The position numbers and the translations under genes are program-made. Positions 8,855 through 19,233 of a DNA stretch of 64,000 nt are shown in pieces (positions within the stretch are counted from its first letter, which is position 1; each line of letters opens with the position of its first letter). Below the pieces are notes generated by a model, which ran no database searches, was not told where the DNA came from, and saw only the letters and a program-made list of their open reading frames with translations. The stretch is from positions 62,001-126,000 of the forward strand of contig VBWA01000007.1 of assembly GCA_006218025.1 (NCBI GenBank), given 5' to 3'. This DNA is from Rhodocyclaceae bacterium (GTDB taxonomy: Bacteria; Pseudomonadota; Gammaproteobacteria; Burkholderiales; Rhodocyclaceae).

Positions 8855-9922
8855 ATGAATGCGACCGACAAGCCCAATGCCTTCAGCGGACTCGATCTGC
8901 TGTCCTCCGCCGTCGTGCTGGTCGATGCAAAACTGATCATCCGCCACGTCAATCCGGCCGCGGAGAATCTGTTCGCCGTCAGCTCGCGCCAGCTCCTCGG
9001 CCAGCCCCTGCAAAAGCTGGTGGGCGACGCGCCCGAACTCGCCGCCGCGCTCGACAATGCGCTGAAAAACAACTGGAGCTATACCGGTCATAACGTCCGG
9101 ATCAAGCTGGCGCAGGATGTGCAACTGCATGTCGATTGCACGGTGACGCCCGTGGAAAGCGGCAGCGCACGCCTGCTGCTCGAAGTACGCCCGATCGACC
9201 AGCAGTTGAAGGCGGCGCGCGAGGAGCAGCTCGCCCAGCAGCAGCAGGCCAACCGCGAACTGGTGCGCAATCTCGCACACGAAATCAAGAACCCGCTCGG
9301 CGGAATTCGCGGCTCGGCGCAGCTGCTGGAACGCGAGTTGGACAGCGACGCGCTCAAGGAGTACACCCGGGTCATCATCGACGAGGCCGACCGGTTGCAG
9401 GACCTGATGCAACGCCTCCTTTCTTCGCATCGCGTGATGCAACCGGCGCAGGTGAACATCCACGAGATTCTCGAACGCGTGCGGCGCCTGATCCACGCCG
9501 AATACCATAATGTCTCCGTGCGCCGCGACTACGACACCTCGCTGCCCGACATTACCGGCGATCGCGAACAATTGATCCAGGCCATTCTCAACATTTCGCG
9601 GAACGCCGCACAGGCGATGCAAGGCAAAGGCGAGATCGTTTTCCGCACCCGGTCGGCGCGGCAAGTCACGCTGGCCAAGAAGCACCACGCGCTGGCACTC
9701 GAATTGCAGGTGATAGACAACGGCCCGGGCATAGCGGAAGAGATCCGCGACAAGATTTTCTATCCTCTGGTCTCGGGCCGTGAAAACGGCAGCGGCTTGG
9801 GCCTCACCATCGCCCAGAGCTTTGTCCAGCAACACGGTGGAACCATTGAAGTCACTTCGCGCCCCGGCCGCACCTGCTTTTCGCTGATGCTGCCGCTGGC
9901 CAGAAAGAAAAAGGAAGACTGA
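8855..9922 (+). CDS. glnL: Nitrogen regulation sensor kinase NtrB
   Basis: Cytosolic histidine kinase/phosphatase that sets NtrC phosphorylation according to PII. An N-terminal PAS domain (VDAKLIIRHVNPAAENLF) is followed by an H box with NLAHEIKNPLGGIRG (His near residue 142), an N box (LNISRNAAQAM), and the ATP lid motifs VIDNGPGI and GSGLGLTIA. ATG 8855 is preferred; GTG 8828 and GTG 8852 are in frame. From ATG 8855 the protein is about 355 residues, normal for NtrB. No transmembrane segment. The ntrC gene follows after 106 bases. Confidence 0.95.
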   Translation: MNATDKPNAFSGLDLLSSAVVLVDAKLIIRHVNPAAENLFAVSSRQLLGQPLQKLVGDAPELAAALDNALKNNWSYTGHNVRIKLAQDVQLHVDCTVTPVESGSARLLLEVRPIDQQLKAAREEQLAQQQQANRELVRNLAHEIKNPLGGIRGSAQLLERELDSDALKEYTRVIIDEADRLQDLMQRLLSSHRVMQPAQVNIHEILERVRRLIHAEYHNVSVRRDYDTSLPDITGDREQLIQAILNISRNAAQAMQGKGEIVFRTRSARQVTLAKKHHALALELQVIDNGPGIAEEIRDKIFYPLVSGRENGSGLGLTIAQSFVQQHGGTIEVTSRPGRTCFSLMLPLARKKKED

Positions 9923-9941
9923 TGAACGACTTTTCCCCCAG

Positions 9942-9962
9942 CCCCTTCTCCGGGAGAAGGGG
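9942..9962. repeat. 21-bp perfect hairpin between ntrB and ntrC
   Basis: CCCCTTCTCC-G-GGAGAAGGGG, a 10-bp perfect inverted repeat in the short gap between the two genes. It lacks a T-run, so I do not call it a terminator. It may attenuate ntrC or stabilise the upstream transcript. Confidence 0.6.
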
Positions 9963-10028
9963 TGCCCCCGGCTCGTTGCACTCGCAGGCGAAACGAGGGT
10001 CTGTCTCGGGGCGGCCAGGCGGCAGACC

Positions 10029-11453
<1,425 letters not shown>

Positions 11454-11529
11454 ACGTCCCGCTTCAAGTATAGTCAGCACGACTGTCAGGCGAGTGCCGC
11501 CGCTGCCTCGCTGCCATACGGGACACCTC

Positions 11530-12306
11530 ATGCCTGTCACCATCGCCGCCATTGCCGCCAATCTCGGAGTCGCCGCGCGCCGCTTCGATATCGATGTCCT
11601 GCCCACCTGCGATTCGACCAACGCGGTCCTGCTCGCCCGTGCCGAGGCCGGCGCGCCCTCCGGCACGGTGGTCATCGCCGAGGAGCAGACCGCCGGCCGC
11701 GGCCGTCGCGGCCGCACCTGGTTCGCCAGCCCCGGCGACAGTCTGACTTTTTCGCTGCTCTGGCGCTTCGCACCGGGCACCGCGCCGGCCGGGCTCTCGC
11801 TCGCCGTGGGCGTCGCGGTGGCTCGCGCGCTGTCAAGAGTCGGCGCTGGTGGGACGGCGCTGAAATGGCCCAACGACATCCTGAGGGACGACCGCAAGCT
11901 CGGCGGCATCCTGGTCGAACTGGTGCCCGGCGCACCGCATGCCGCAGTCATCGGCATCGGCATCAACCTGCGCCTGCCGGTCGCGATGCCTGAGGATGTG
12001 CGCGCGGCATCGGCTGCCATTCTTGCCGCGGGCGATACGATCGACGCGAACAGCCTGTATGCCGCCCTGCTCGGCGAACTGCTGGCCACCCTCGAAGCCT
12101 TCGCTGCCGGAGGCTTCGCCGCGATTCGTCCGGAGTGGCTGGCGCACCATGCCTTCCAGGACGCGCGCGTCAGCCTGACGAGCGATTTCGGCCCGCCGCG
12201 CGCAGGCATCTGTCGCGGCGTCGACAGCGACGGCGCATTGCTGCTCGAAGTCGATGGCCGCGTCGAGCGGATTCTCTCCGGCGAAGTCTCGCTGCGGCCG
12301 GCCTGA
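11530..12306 (+). CDS. birA: Biotin-[acetyl-CoA-carboxylase] ligase
   Basis: Activates biotin to biotinyl-AMP and attaches it to the biotin carboxyl carrier protein. With 258 residues and no N-terminal winged helix it is a monofunctional (class I) ligase, so it does not act as a biotin repressor. Key motifs are CDSTN, the biotinyl-AMP loop QTAGRGRRGRTW, LKWPNDIL and GIGINL. ATG 11530 aligns with the family start; the upstream open frame overlaps ntrC. Residues SRVGAGGTA just before LKWPNDIL are encoded by a copy of the 27-bp dispersed repeat. The coaX gene follows by 9 bases. Confidence 0.93.
   Translation: MPVTIAAIAANLGVAARRFDIDVLPTCDSTNAVLLARAEAGAPSGTVVIAEEQTAGRGRRGRTWFASPGDSLTFSLLWRFAPGTAPAGLSLAVGVAVARALSRVGAGGTALKWPNDILRDDRKLGGILVELVPGAPHAAVIGIGINLRLPVAMPEDVRAASAAILAAGDTIDANSLYAALLGELLATLEAFAAGGFAAIRPEWLAHHAFQDARVSLTSDFGPPRAGICRGVDSDGALLLEVDGRVERILSGEVSLRPA
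11833..11859 (+). repeat. 27-bp dispersed repeat, copy 2, inside birA
   Basis: TCAAGAGTCGGCGCT followed by GGTGGGACGGCG. It reads in frame through birA (SRVGAGGTA). It is the only copy seen wholly inside a well-conserved protein gene, and it lies in the orientation opposite to that seen at gene 3' ends. Confidence 0.6.
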
Positions 12307-12315
12307 ACGACAGCC

Positions 12316-13023
12316 ATGATCCTCTGCCTTGACGCCGGAAACTCGCGCCTCAAGTACGGCCTCTTCGATGGTGCCGGGTGGCACAAGCAGCGGGCGCTGG
12401 ATTACCCGCAGCTCGACGATCTGCCCGCCAGACTGAGGGAGAAACCGGAACGCATCGTCGCCTGCAACGTCGCGGGCGAAGCGGTAGGGCTTCGTATCGA
12501 AGCGCTGGCCGAACAGATCGGCGTCCCGCTCGACTGGCTCACGAGTTCCTTCACCGCCTGCGGCGTAAGCAACGGCTATGACAATCCACGACAGCTCGGC
12601 GCCGACCGCTGGGCCGCGCTGATCGCGGCGCGAGCGCTCCACGAAGGACCCTGCGTGGTGGTCATGGCCGGCACCGCGACGACCATCGACGCGCTCGATG
12701 CCAAGGGCCTTTTCCGCGGCGGCCTGATCCTGCCCGGCCTAAACATGATGCGCGCCGCACTGGCCCACAACACTGCCGACCTGCCGCATGCGGCCGGCCA
12801 CTACGAACCGCAACCGACCAACACCGACGATGCCATCGTCAGCGGCGCTATCCATGCCACGCTGGGGGCCATCGAGCGCATTCGCGCCACGCTCGGCGCC
12901 GATGTTCTCTGCCTGCTCTCGGGCGGCGCGGCGGCGGAACTGGCGCCGCACCTGGACCCGCCCCAGCGCCTGGTCGACAACCTGGTGCTGGAAGGCCTCG
13001 CCCGTTACAGCCAGACTGTTTGA
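12316..13023 (+). CDS. coaX: Type III pantothenate kinase
   Basis: Phosphorylates pantothenate, the first step of coenzyme A synthesis; type III enzymes are potassium-dependent and not feedback-inhibited by CoA. The 235 residues contain the N-terminal phosphate motif LDAGNSRLKYG, the central GADRWAALIAAR, the AGTATTID motif and GGLILPGL, all typical of CoaX. It is coupled to birA, a standard neighbour pair in Betaproteobacteria. It ends tail-to-tail with the M48 protease gene, 16 bases away. Confidence 0.95.
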   Translation: MILCLDAGNSRLKYGLFDGAGWHKQRALDYPQLDDLPARLREKPERIVACNVAGEAVGLRIEALAEQIGVPLDWLTSSFTACGVSNGYDNPRQLGADRWAALIAARALHEGPCVVVMAGTATTIDALDAKGLFRGGLILPGLNMMRAALAHNTADLPHAAGHYEPQPTNTDDAIVSGAIHATLGAIERIRATLGADVLCLLSGGAAAELAPHLDPPQRLVDNLVLEGLARYSQTV

Positions 13024-13039
13024 ACGTCGCGGTCGGACG

Positions 13040-13909
13040 CTATTTTTCCTTGCCGCCTGTTTCCGTCCCGTTCAGGGTCAGCTCGGGGCGTGCGCCCTCG
13101 CCCGGTGAAGCGCCCTTGAGCTTGCTGAGTGCCTTGTCGACATCCGTGACACGCTCCTTGGCCGTAGGATGGGTTTTATAGAGAGCAGCCAGCGCCCCCG
13201 TGTCGGCCTTGAGACTGGCCAAGCGCTGCATGAAGTTCAGGCAGGCGGCCGGATCGTACCCGGCCCTCGCGGCGAGCAGAACGCCGTCTTCGTCGGCCTC
13301 GCGTTCCGAACTGCGGTCGAGGCCCCGCGTGAAGATTTCCTTGCTCTCGCTGATCACACGCTTGCGGTACTCTTCGCTGCTGCCTGACTTCGACTGGATA
13401 TTGAGTGCGCTGGCGCCGGCCGATACCAGCAGACTCTTTTGCAGTACTCCGATGTGGTGGCGACGGGTCACATGGCCGATTTCGTGACCCAGCACGCAGG
13501 CCAGTTCGGCCTCATTGACCACACGACTCAGCATGCCCGTGGTGACCATGATCGTACCGCCGGGAGCGGCAAAGGCATTGATCGTGGGCGACTGCACCGC
13601 GGCAAAACGCCAAGGCAATTCGGGGCGCGAGGATTGCAGCGCGATCCATACGCCGATCTGGTTCAGACGGTGCTGGAGGGCGGGGTTCTTGACCGGTGGA
13701 TAGCCGCCCAGCGTTGCCGCGACAACTTCCTTGCCGATGCTGAGTTCCTCTTCCTCGCTCATCGATCCAACCGACTGGCTCTTGACCAGGTTCTTCGCCG
13801 TATCGAACACGGATCCCAGATCGATGGTGCGCGATTGCGCGCGAATTCCGAACGACATGAGACCCAGGGCTACTGCCAGAAAACTCAAGCCGAACAGACG
13901 CAGTCTCAT
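13040..13909 (-). CDS. M48 family metalloprotease, exported
   Basis: Zinc-dependent peptidase of 289 residues. After an N-terminal signal segment (LFGLSFLAVALGLMSFGIRA) the catalytic motif HEIGHVTRRH gives the HExxH zinc site, and a downstream EREADEDG supplies the third ligand Glu. It is probably periplasmic and similar to LoiP/BepA-like quality-control peptidases, but it has no TPR repeats. The start overlaps the stop of the upstream small exported protein (ATGA), so the two are co-translated. Confidence 0.88.
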   Translation of the reverse strand: MRLRLFGLSFLAVALGLMSFGIRAQSRTIDLGSVFDTAKNLVKSQSVGSMSEEEELSIGKEVVAATLGGYPPVKNPALQHRLNQIGVWIALQSSRPELPWRFAAVQSPTINAFAAPGGTIMVTTGMLSRVVNEAELACVLGHEIGHVTRRHHIGVLQKSLLVSAGASALNIQSKSGSSEEYRKRVISESKEIFTRGLDRSSEREADEDGVLLAARAGYDPAACLNFMQRLASLKADTGALAALYKTHPTAKERVTDVDKALSKLKGASPGEGARPELTLNGTETGGKEK

Positions 13910-14247
13910 TGCGACCCCTGTGGATTTGCAGTGTCCGCGGTGGCCTTGCCGTACTCCACCGATCTGGCGGTCAAGCCACGCCTGCTGGCAGCCGCTTCGG
14001 CTTCCGTGCGCCCGACCGCCCAGCTATCTATCAACTTGACCCCATCACCGGCGGGGGCTGACGCCTTGGCGTCACCCTCATCCATTCCCCGCACACCGAG
14101 AACCGCGGTCTGGGGTGTCGCCGCAGGAGTTTCAGGGCGACCGACCGTGCCGGTGACCGAGCGCAGGATGTTGGTAAACACATTGCCCTGGGCGAAGGCT
14201 GTCGGCAACAGCGCGCAGAACAGCATCACGGAGACAATGATTTTCAC
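13906..14247 (-). CDS. Small exported protein, unknown function
   Basis: Not recognised. The GTG at 14247 puts a clear signal peptide at the N-terminus (KIIVSVMLFCALLPTAFAQ); an ATG at 14301 would add an 18-residue tail in front of it. The mature part (~95 residues) is Ala/Thr-rich with a C-terminal motif SWAVGRTEAEAAASRRGLTA. It is translationally coupled to the M48 protease, suggesting a joint envelope function, perhaps as partner or substrate. Confidence 0.7.
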   Translation of the reverse strand: MKIIVSVMLFCALLPTAFAQGNVFTNILRSVTGTVGRPETPAATPQTAVLGVRGMDEGDAKASAPAGDGVKLIDSWAVGRTEAEAAASRRGLTARSVEYGKATADTANPQGSQ

Positions 14248-14355
14248 GACGGGATTCGGCGATGGCTCAGGAATTGAACGAATGTAGTTTAGTTCCATCA
14301 CGCCGGGAAATGCGCAGACGATGGAACCGAATGGATTTCTTCCGGGAAAACAGTT

Positions 14356-15528
14356 TCAGGCTTTGAGCAGTTCCCCCGCGATGATCAGCTGCCGCACCTG
14401 CGTCGTGCCGGCGCCTATCTCGATCAGCTTGCCGGCGCGGTAGAGGCAGTTCACCTCGGTCTCCCACATGAAGCCGTTGCCGCCGTGGATCTGCACGGCA
14501 TGGTCGAGCACGATCTTCAGCATGTAACCGGCATGCAGCACGGCGGCGGCCGAGCGCTTGTGGATCTCGCCGCGCCCGGCTTCACCCGCGGCGGCGACTT
14601 CCTTCAACAGTTGGTAGGAAAACGCGCGCACAGATTCAAGCGCCGCATACATGTCGGCCAGCATGCCCTGCACCAGCTGGAAGCCGGCAATGGGCTGGCC
14701 GAACTGGACGCGCGTGCGGGCGTAGTCGAGCGACAGATCGAGCGCGCGCTGGGCCACGGCGATGACATGGCCGCTGAAGAACACCCGCTCGATGTCGAGC
14801 CCGCTCATCACCACCTTGACGCCCTTATCTTCGCCGCCGATCAGGTTCTCTGCCGGGACGCGGCAATCGTCGAACAGCAGTTCGCCGGTCGGGCTGCCGC
14901 GCCAGCCCATTTTCTTCAGGCTTTGCGCCACGGAGAAACCCGGCATGCCCTTTTCCACGACGAAGGCCGAGATGCCGTGCTGGCCGCGCTCGGGCGTGGT
15001 CTTGGCATAGATCAGCAGCAGGTCGGCCACCGGGCCGTTGGTGATGAACATCTTGCGGCCGTTCAGCACGTAATGATCGCCGTCGCGGCGCGCCGTGGTT
15101 TTCATCGAGCCCAGCGCGTCCGATCCGGCGCCCGGCTCGGTCAGGCCCAGGGCGCCGATGCCCGAGAGCATGCGCGGCAGGAAGCGCGCCTGCTGTTGCG
15201 CGCTGGCATTCCTGACGAGGTTGTTCACGCAGAGGTTCTCGCTGGCGCCCCAGCTCGCGCCGAGCATGTTGTTCCAGTAGGACAGCGCTTCGCCAATGAA
15301 GAACTGCGAGGCCAGATCGAGGCCCGGCCCGCCGAGCGACTCGGGCACGGTGGTGCCGAGCAGGCCGACTTCGCCCATCCTGCGGTACTCATCCTCGGGA
15401 AACCAGTCCTCGTCATCCATGCGCCGCAACAGCGGATGATGCCGCTCCCGCGCATAGCGCCAGGCCATGTCGTAGACCTGCTGGTGCTGTTCCCCGAAAC
15501 CGTAGTTGCGCAGATCGATCATGAACAT
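14356..15528 (-). CDS. Acyl-CoA dehydrogenase, isovaleryl-CoA dehydrogenase-like
   Basis: FAD enzyme oxidising an acyl-CoA to the 2-enoyl-CoA, passing electrons to ETF. It has 390 residues with LTEPGAGSDALG, MFITNGPVADLLLIYA and a C-terminal IHGGNGFMWE. The usual C-terminal catalytic Glu position reads EIGAGTTQVRQL, without the EGT motif; a Glu is instead available in LDIERVFFSG, as in isovaleryl-CoA dehydrogenases, where the base lies at that upstream site. This suggests a branched-chain substrate. No leucine-degradation genes are adjacent, so the pathway is open. Confidence 0.85.
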   Translation of the reverse strand: MFMIDLRNYGFGEQHQQVYDMAWRYARERHHPLLRRMDDEDWFPEDEYRRMGEVGLLGTTVPESLGGPGLDLASQFFIGEALSYWNNMLGASWGASENLCVNNLVRNASAQQQARFLPRMLSGIGALGLTEPGAGSDALGSMKTTARRDGDHYVLNGRKMFITNGPVADLLLIYAKTTPERGQHGISAFVVEKGMPGFSVAQSLKKMGWRGSPTGELLFDDCRVPAENLIGGEDKGVKVVMSGLDIERVFFSGHVIAVAQRALDLSLDYARTRVQFGQPIAGFQLVQGMLADMYAALESVRAFSYQLLKEVAAAGEAGRGEIHKRSAAAVLHAGYMLKIVLDHAVQIHGGNGFMWETEVNCLYRAGKLIEIGAGTTQVRQLIIAGELLKA

Positions 15529-15625
15529 TTCCTTTGCTGAAGAATCAGTCTAGCCGATCGAGCCTGCCACTTGATCGCACCGCACGCATCGCCGACAATG
15601 CGTGATCGTCCGGAGGAGACGTTCC

Positions 15626-16030
15626 ATGCCTACCCACTTTCTCGCCACGCTGCCGAACTTCCTGGCCTACCTCGGCACCGCCATCGTGCTGCTGGTCGCC
15701 TTCGTCGCGATCTACCTGTACGTCACGCCCTACGAGGAAATCAAGCTGATCCGCGCCAATAACACCGCGGCGGCGATTTCTCTGTCCGGCGCCATACTCG
15801 GCTTCGCCATGCCCATCGCCAACGTCATCGCCCATAGCGACACGCTGCTCGATCTCGCGGTGTGGGGCGTCATTGCCGGCATCGTGCAATTGCTGGCCTG
15901 GATGCTGGCGCGCGTGGCACTGCCGAATCTCCAGGAAGACATCGCCGCCGGACGCGCGGCGCCCGCAATACTGGTGGCGGCCCTTTCGCTTACCGTCGGG
16001 CTGCTCAACGCCGCCTGCATGACTTACTAA
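15626..16030 (+). CDS. DUF350 membrane protein (YjfL-type)
   Basis: Four-helix inner-membrane protein of 134 residues. The first helix (YLGTAIVLLVAFVAIYLYV) precedes the loop TPYEEIKLIRANNTAAAISLSGA, the hallmark of DUF350, and three more helices follow. ATG 15626 has a good ribosome site (GGAGGAG). DUF350 genes recur beside SpeD/SpeE homologues, DUF4178 and PspA-type genes in many bacteria, as in the E. coli yjf operon, and the same company is present here. The molecular function is unknown; a membrane-stress role is inferred. Confidence 0.85.
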   Translation: MPTHFLATLPNFLAYLGTAIVLLVAFVAIYLYVTPYEEIKLIRANNTAAAISLSGAILGFAMPIANVIAHSDTLLDLAVWGVIAGIVQLLAWMLARVALPNLQEDIAAGRAAPAILVAALSLTVGLLNAACMTY

Positions 16031-16059
16031 CGCTCATGCCACCAAGTTCCACGTACCGA

Positions 16060-16149
16060 TGATTCAACACGCGAAAGACGAAGTATTGGCCCGCCCCTCC
16101 CATCCTCCCCTCGCGGGGAGGCTACTGATTTGCTCGCTGCGCTCGATGG
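16060..16149 (+). repeat. ~85-bp intergenic dispersed element, copy B
   Basis: Contains ACACGCGAAAGACGAA, then GGCCCGCCCCTCCCATCC, then the hairpin CCTCCCC-TCGC-GGGGAGG and a final GCTCGCTGCGCTCG. It lies 30 bases after the DUF350 stop and 54 bases before the SPFH start, on the coding strand. It is nearly identical to copy C over the C-rich and hairpin blocks. Confidence 0.85.
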
Positions 16150-16203
16150 CCTAGTCGACACCGAATTTGCTGTATCACCTTAATTTCTGAAAGGGAGACG
16201 CTC

Positions 16204-17247
16204 ATGGCACTCATGGATTTCATCAAGAAACAGTTTATCGACATCATCCAATGGACCGAGGACGATGGCGACACCATGGCCTGGCGCTTCCCCATGGCCG
16301 AGCTCGAGATCCAGAACGGCGCCAGCCTGACGGTGCGCGAATCGCAGATGGCGGTGTTCGTCAATGAGGGCCAGATCGCCGACGTGTTCGGCCCCGGCAT
16401 GTACAAGCTCACCACGCAGACGCTGCCGGTGCTGACCTACCTGAAAAACTGGGACAAGCTGTTCGAGTCGCCCTTCAAGTCCGACGTCTATTTCTTCAGC
16501 ACGCGGCAGAAGATCGATCGCAAGTGGGGCACGCCGAATCCGGTGACCATCCGCGACAAGGATTTCGGCATGGTGCGGCTGCGCGCCTTCGGCATCTATG
16601 CCTTCCACCTGACCGACCCCAAGGCCTTCCACACCACGATTTCCGGCACGCTGGAAAGCTATACCTCGGAGCAGCTCGAAGGCCAGCTGCGCAACACCAT
16701 CGTCGGCCACATCTCGGACATCTTCGGCGAATCCGGCGTGCCCTTCATCGACATGGCTTCGAATCAGGTCGAGTTCGGCAACGCGCTGAAGGCGAAAATG
16801 GACCCGCTGTTCCAGAGCTACGGCCTCACGCTCGACAGCCTCAACGTGCAGAACATTTCGCTGCCCGAGGAACTGCAGGCCATGCTCGACAAGCGCATCG
16901 GCGTGAACATGATGGGCGGCATGCAGGCCTACACGCAATTCCAGACCGCCGAGGCGATCCCGCTGGCGGCGGCGAATGAAGGCGGCCTGGCGGGGCTGGG
17001 CGCCGGCGTCGGCGTCGGCTTCGGCGTCGGCCAGCAGGTCGCTGCATCGATGGCGCAGTCGCTGAACCCGGCCGCCGCGCCAGCCGCAACCCAGGTCGCC
17101 GTGTCACCAGCGCCGACTTCTGCGCCGGTGTCGGCGGATGAAATCGTCGCCACGATAGAAAAGCTGCACGGACTGGTGGGCAAGGGCATGCTGTCGCAAG
17201 CGGAGTTCGATGCGAAGAAGGCGGAGCTGCTGAAGAAACTCGGCTGA
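16204..17247 (+). CDS. SPFH-domain protein with C-terminal SHOCT-like motif
   Basis: Protein of 347 residues of the SPFH / 'virion core' type (stomatin-like fold). The first ~240 residues form the SPFH region (WTEDDGDTMAWRFPMAEL, VFGPGMYKLTTQTLPVLTYLK, LRAFGIYAFHLTDPKAF). An Ala/Gly-rich linker follows, and residues ~310-347 resemble a SHOCT oligomerisation motif (EKLHGLVGKGMLSQAEFDAKK). No transmembrane helix is seen, so membrane association would be peripheral. It lies 24 bases before the DUF4178 gene. A scaffold role at the membrane is inferred from the fold. Confidence 0.85.
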   Translation: MALMDFIKKQFIDIIQWTEDDGDTMAWRFPMAELEIQNGASLTVRESQMAVFVNEGQIADVFGPGMYKLTTQTLPVLTYLKNWDKLFESPFKSDVYFFSTRQKIDRKWGTPNPVTIRDKDFGMVRLRAFGIYAFHLTDPKAFHTTISGTLESYTSEQLEGQLRNTIVGHISDIFGESGVPFIDMASNQVEFGNALKAKMDPLFQSYGLTLDSLNVQNISLPEELQAMLDKRIGVNMMGGMQAYTQFQTAEAIPLAAANEGGLAGLGAGVGVGFGVGQQVAASMAQSLNPAAAPAATQVAVSPAPTSAPVSADEIVATIEKLHGLVGKGMLSQAEFDAKKAELLKKLG

Positions 17248-17271
17248 CCCTCCTCACACCGGAATCGGGTC

Positions 17272-19233
17272 ATGCCCTTCAGCGCCAACTGCCCGGCCTG
17301 CGGCGCGGCGGTCGTCTTCAAGTCGTCGGCATCGTTTCACGGCGTCTGCGAGTTCTGTCGCAGCACGCTGGTGCGCCATGGCGGCAACCTGGAAAACCTC
17401 GGCCGCATGGCCGACCTCATCGAGGATGCCTCGCCGATCCGGCTCGGCACCGAAGGCCGGTATCGCGGCGTGCATTTCGCGGTGATCGGGCGCATCCAGC
17501 TGCGCTACGAAGCCGGCGTCTGGAACGAGTGGCATCTGCTGTTCGACGACATGCGCGGCGGCTGGCTGTCCGATGCCAACGGCGAATACCTGATTTCCTT
17601 CCTCAAGCCGCCGGGGGCGACGCTGCCCGAGTTCACGACGCTGATGCCGAACGACGAGCTGAAGCTGGCCGGCAGGGATTTCGTCGTCACCGACATCGAG
17701 GAAGCCATGTGCATTGCGGGCGAGGGCGAGCTGCCCTTCGCCTTCGGCGCCGGCTATCCGGCGCCGCTGGCCGACTTGCGCACCACGGGCGAGGGCGAGT
17801 CCGCCTTCGCCAGCATCGACTACTCGGAAACGCCGCCGCTGTTCTTCGTCGGCGAGTCGCTGCCGTTTGCCGCGTTCAGGTTCGCGAACCTGCGCGGTGA
17901 GCAGGCGACCAAGCCGGCCGGGGTGGTCAAGGCGCTGCAATGCCCCGCTTGCGGCGGAGCCATCACGCTGCACGACAAGGCGGTGCAAAGCGTAGCCTGT
18001 CCGTCCTGCCTCAGCGTGCTCGACGCCGCCAACGAAAGCCTGCGCATCCTGCAGAAAGCCGAAGCAGCGACGCGTATCGAACCGCTGATCCCGCTCGGCA
18101 GCGTCGGCCGCTTTGCCGGCAAGGACTGGACCGTGATCGGATTCCAGCAGAGGATCATCAGGACGGAAGGCGTCGACTACCCCTGGGAGGAATACCTGCT
18201 GCACCACCCGAAGGATGGTTTCCGCTGGCTGGTGGAATCCGGGGGACACTGGAACTGGGTCAGCACGATAAGCAAACCGCCGAGCTACCAGGTCGGCTTC
18301 CCCATGGCCACCCACAATGGCGAGGCATATCGGCGCTACTCGGCCGGCTCGGCCGTCACCCGCTATGTCATCGGCGAATTCACCTGGAAAATCGGCGTCG
18401 GCGAAACCTGGGAGATCATCGACTTCATCGCGCCGCCGAAAATGATCAGCCGCGAGTCCAGCCACAAGGAAACCACCTGGTCGCTCAGCGAGTACCTGCC
18501 GCCGGAGGAGGTGGCCGCGGCTTTCAAGCTGAAGACGCCGTTGCCCGCACCCGTCGGCATCGGCATGAACCAGCCGAATCCCCGCAGTGAAAGCCATCGC
18601 CGCGTCTGCAGCAATTTCTGGAAGTTTCTGGTCCTGGCCATAGTCGCCCAGGCGCTCTGGTTCTTCATCCTCGGCGGCCGCACGCTGCTCGACCAGCGCC
18701 TGGTGTTCTCACCCGGCAAGGACGAACCGGTCACCACGCAAAGCTTTCAACTCGAGAAGGACGCGCGCAACATAGTGCTGCGCCACGATACCGATCTCGA
18801 CAACAACTGGCTGGGCCTCGGCCTGACGCTGGTCGAGAAGAAGAGCGGCCGCGCCTGGGTCGCGCAAAGCGACGTCGCCTACTGGCACGGCTCGGACGGC
18901 GGCGAAAGCTGGAGCGAAGGCGACCGTTCGCGCGAGCTGGTGTTCCGCGACCTGCCGGCCGGTACCTATTACTTCGTCATCGACCCGGAGATTTCGGCGG
19001 AGAAGCCGGTGGCCGTGGCAGACCGCGTCAAGGTCATCCGCGACCAGGCGGCGTGGAGCAACTTCTTCTTCCTGCTGATTTTCCTCGTCGCCCTGCCGCT
19101 GTTCAGCCGCTACCGCATGGCGGCCTTCGAGAGCGAGCGCTGGAAGGACGCGGATTTCCTCGCCAGCGGCGCCGACTTCGGTTCCGGTGACAGTGGCGGT
19201 GACAGCGACAGCGATTCCGGAGGAGACGACTGA
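17272..19233 (+). CDS. Double zinc-ribbon DUF4178 membrane protein
   Basis: 653 residues built from two similar halves. Each begins with a CxxC...CxxC zinc ribbon (CPACGAAVV...CEFC at residue ~8 and CPACGGAIT...CPSC near 225) and is followed by a DUF4178 beta domain (GRYRGVHFAVIGRIQLRYE; GRFAGKDWTVIGFQQRIIR). Two transmembrane helices near residues ~445 and ~600 flank a ~135-residue domain presumably outside the membrane. The tail is acidic and Gly/Ser/Asp-rich. It overlaps the next small gene by one base (TGATG). Function unknown; the DUF350/SPFH/SpeE/SpeD context suggests an envelope or polyamine-linked complex. Confidence 0.85.
   Translation: MPFSANCPACGAAVVFKSSASFHGVCEFCRSTLVRHGGNLENLGRMADLIEDASPIRLGTEGRYRGVHFAVIGRIQLRYEAGVWNEWHLLFDDMRGGWLSDANGEYLISFLKPPGATLPEFTTLMPNDELKLAGRDFVVTDIEEAMCIAGEGELPFAFGAGYPAPLADLRTTGEGESAFASIDYSETPPLFFVGESLPFAAFRFANLRGEQATKPAGVVKALQCPACGGAITLHDKAVQSVACPSCLSVLDAANESLRILQKAEAATRIEPLIPLGSVGRFAGKDWTVIGFQQRIIRTEGVDYPWEEYLLHHPKDGFRWLVESGGHWNWVSTISKPPSYQVGFPMATHNGEAYRRYSAGSAVTRYVIGEFTWKIGVGETWEIIDFIAPPKMISRESSHKETTWSLSEYLPPEEVAAAFKLKTPLPAPVGIGMNQPNPRSESHRRVCSNFWKFLVLAIVAQALWFFILGGRTLLDQRLVFSPGKDEPVTTQSFQLEKDARNIVLRHDTDLDNNWLGLGLTLVEKKSGRAWVAQSDVAYWHGSDGGESWSEGDRSRELVFRDLPAGTYYFVIDPEISAEKPVAVADRVKVIRDQAAWSNFFFLLIFLVALPLFSRYRMAAFESERWKDADFLASGADFGSGDSGGDSDSDSGGDD

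Noticed and set aside
9942-9962. Hairpin between ntrB and ntrC as a terminator
   Set aside because: No T-run follows and the two genes are normally co-transcribed; kept only as a repeat.
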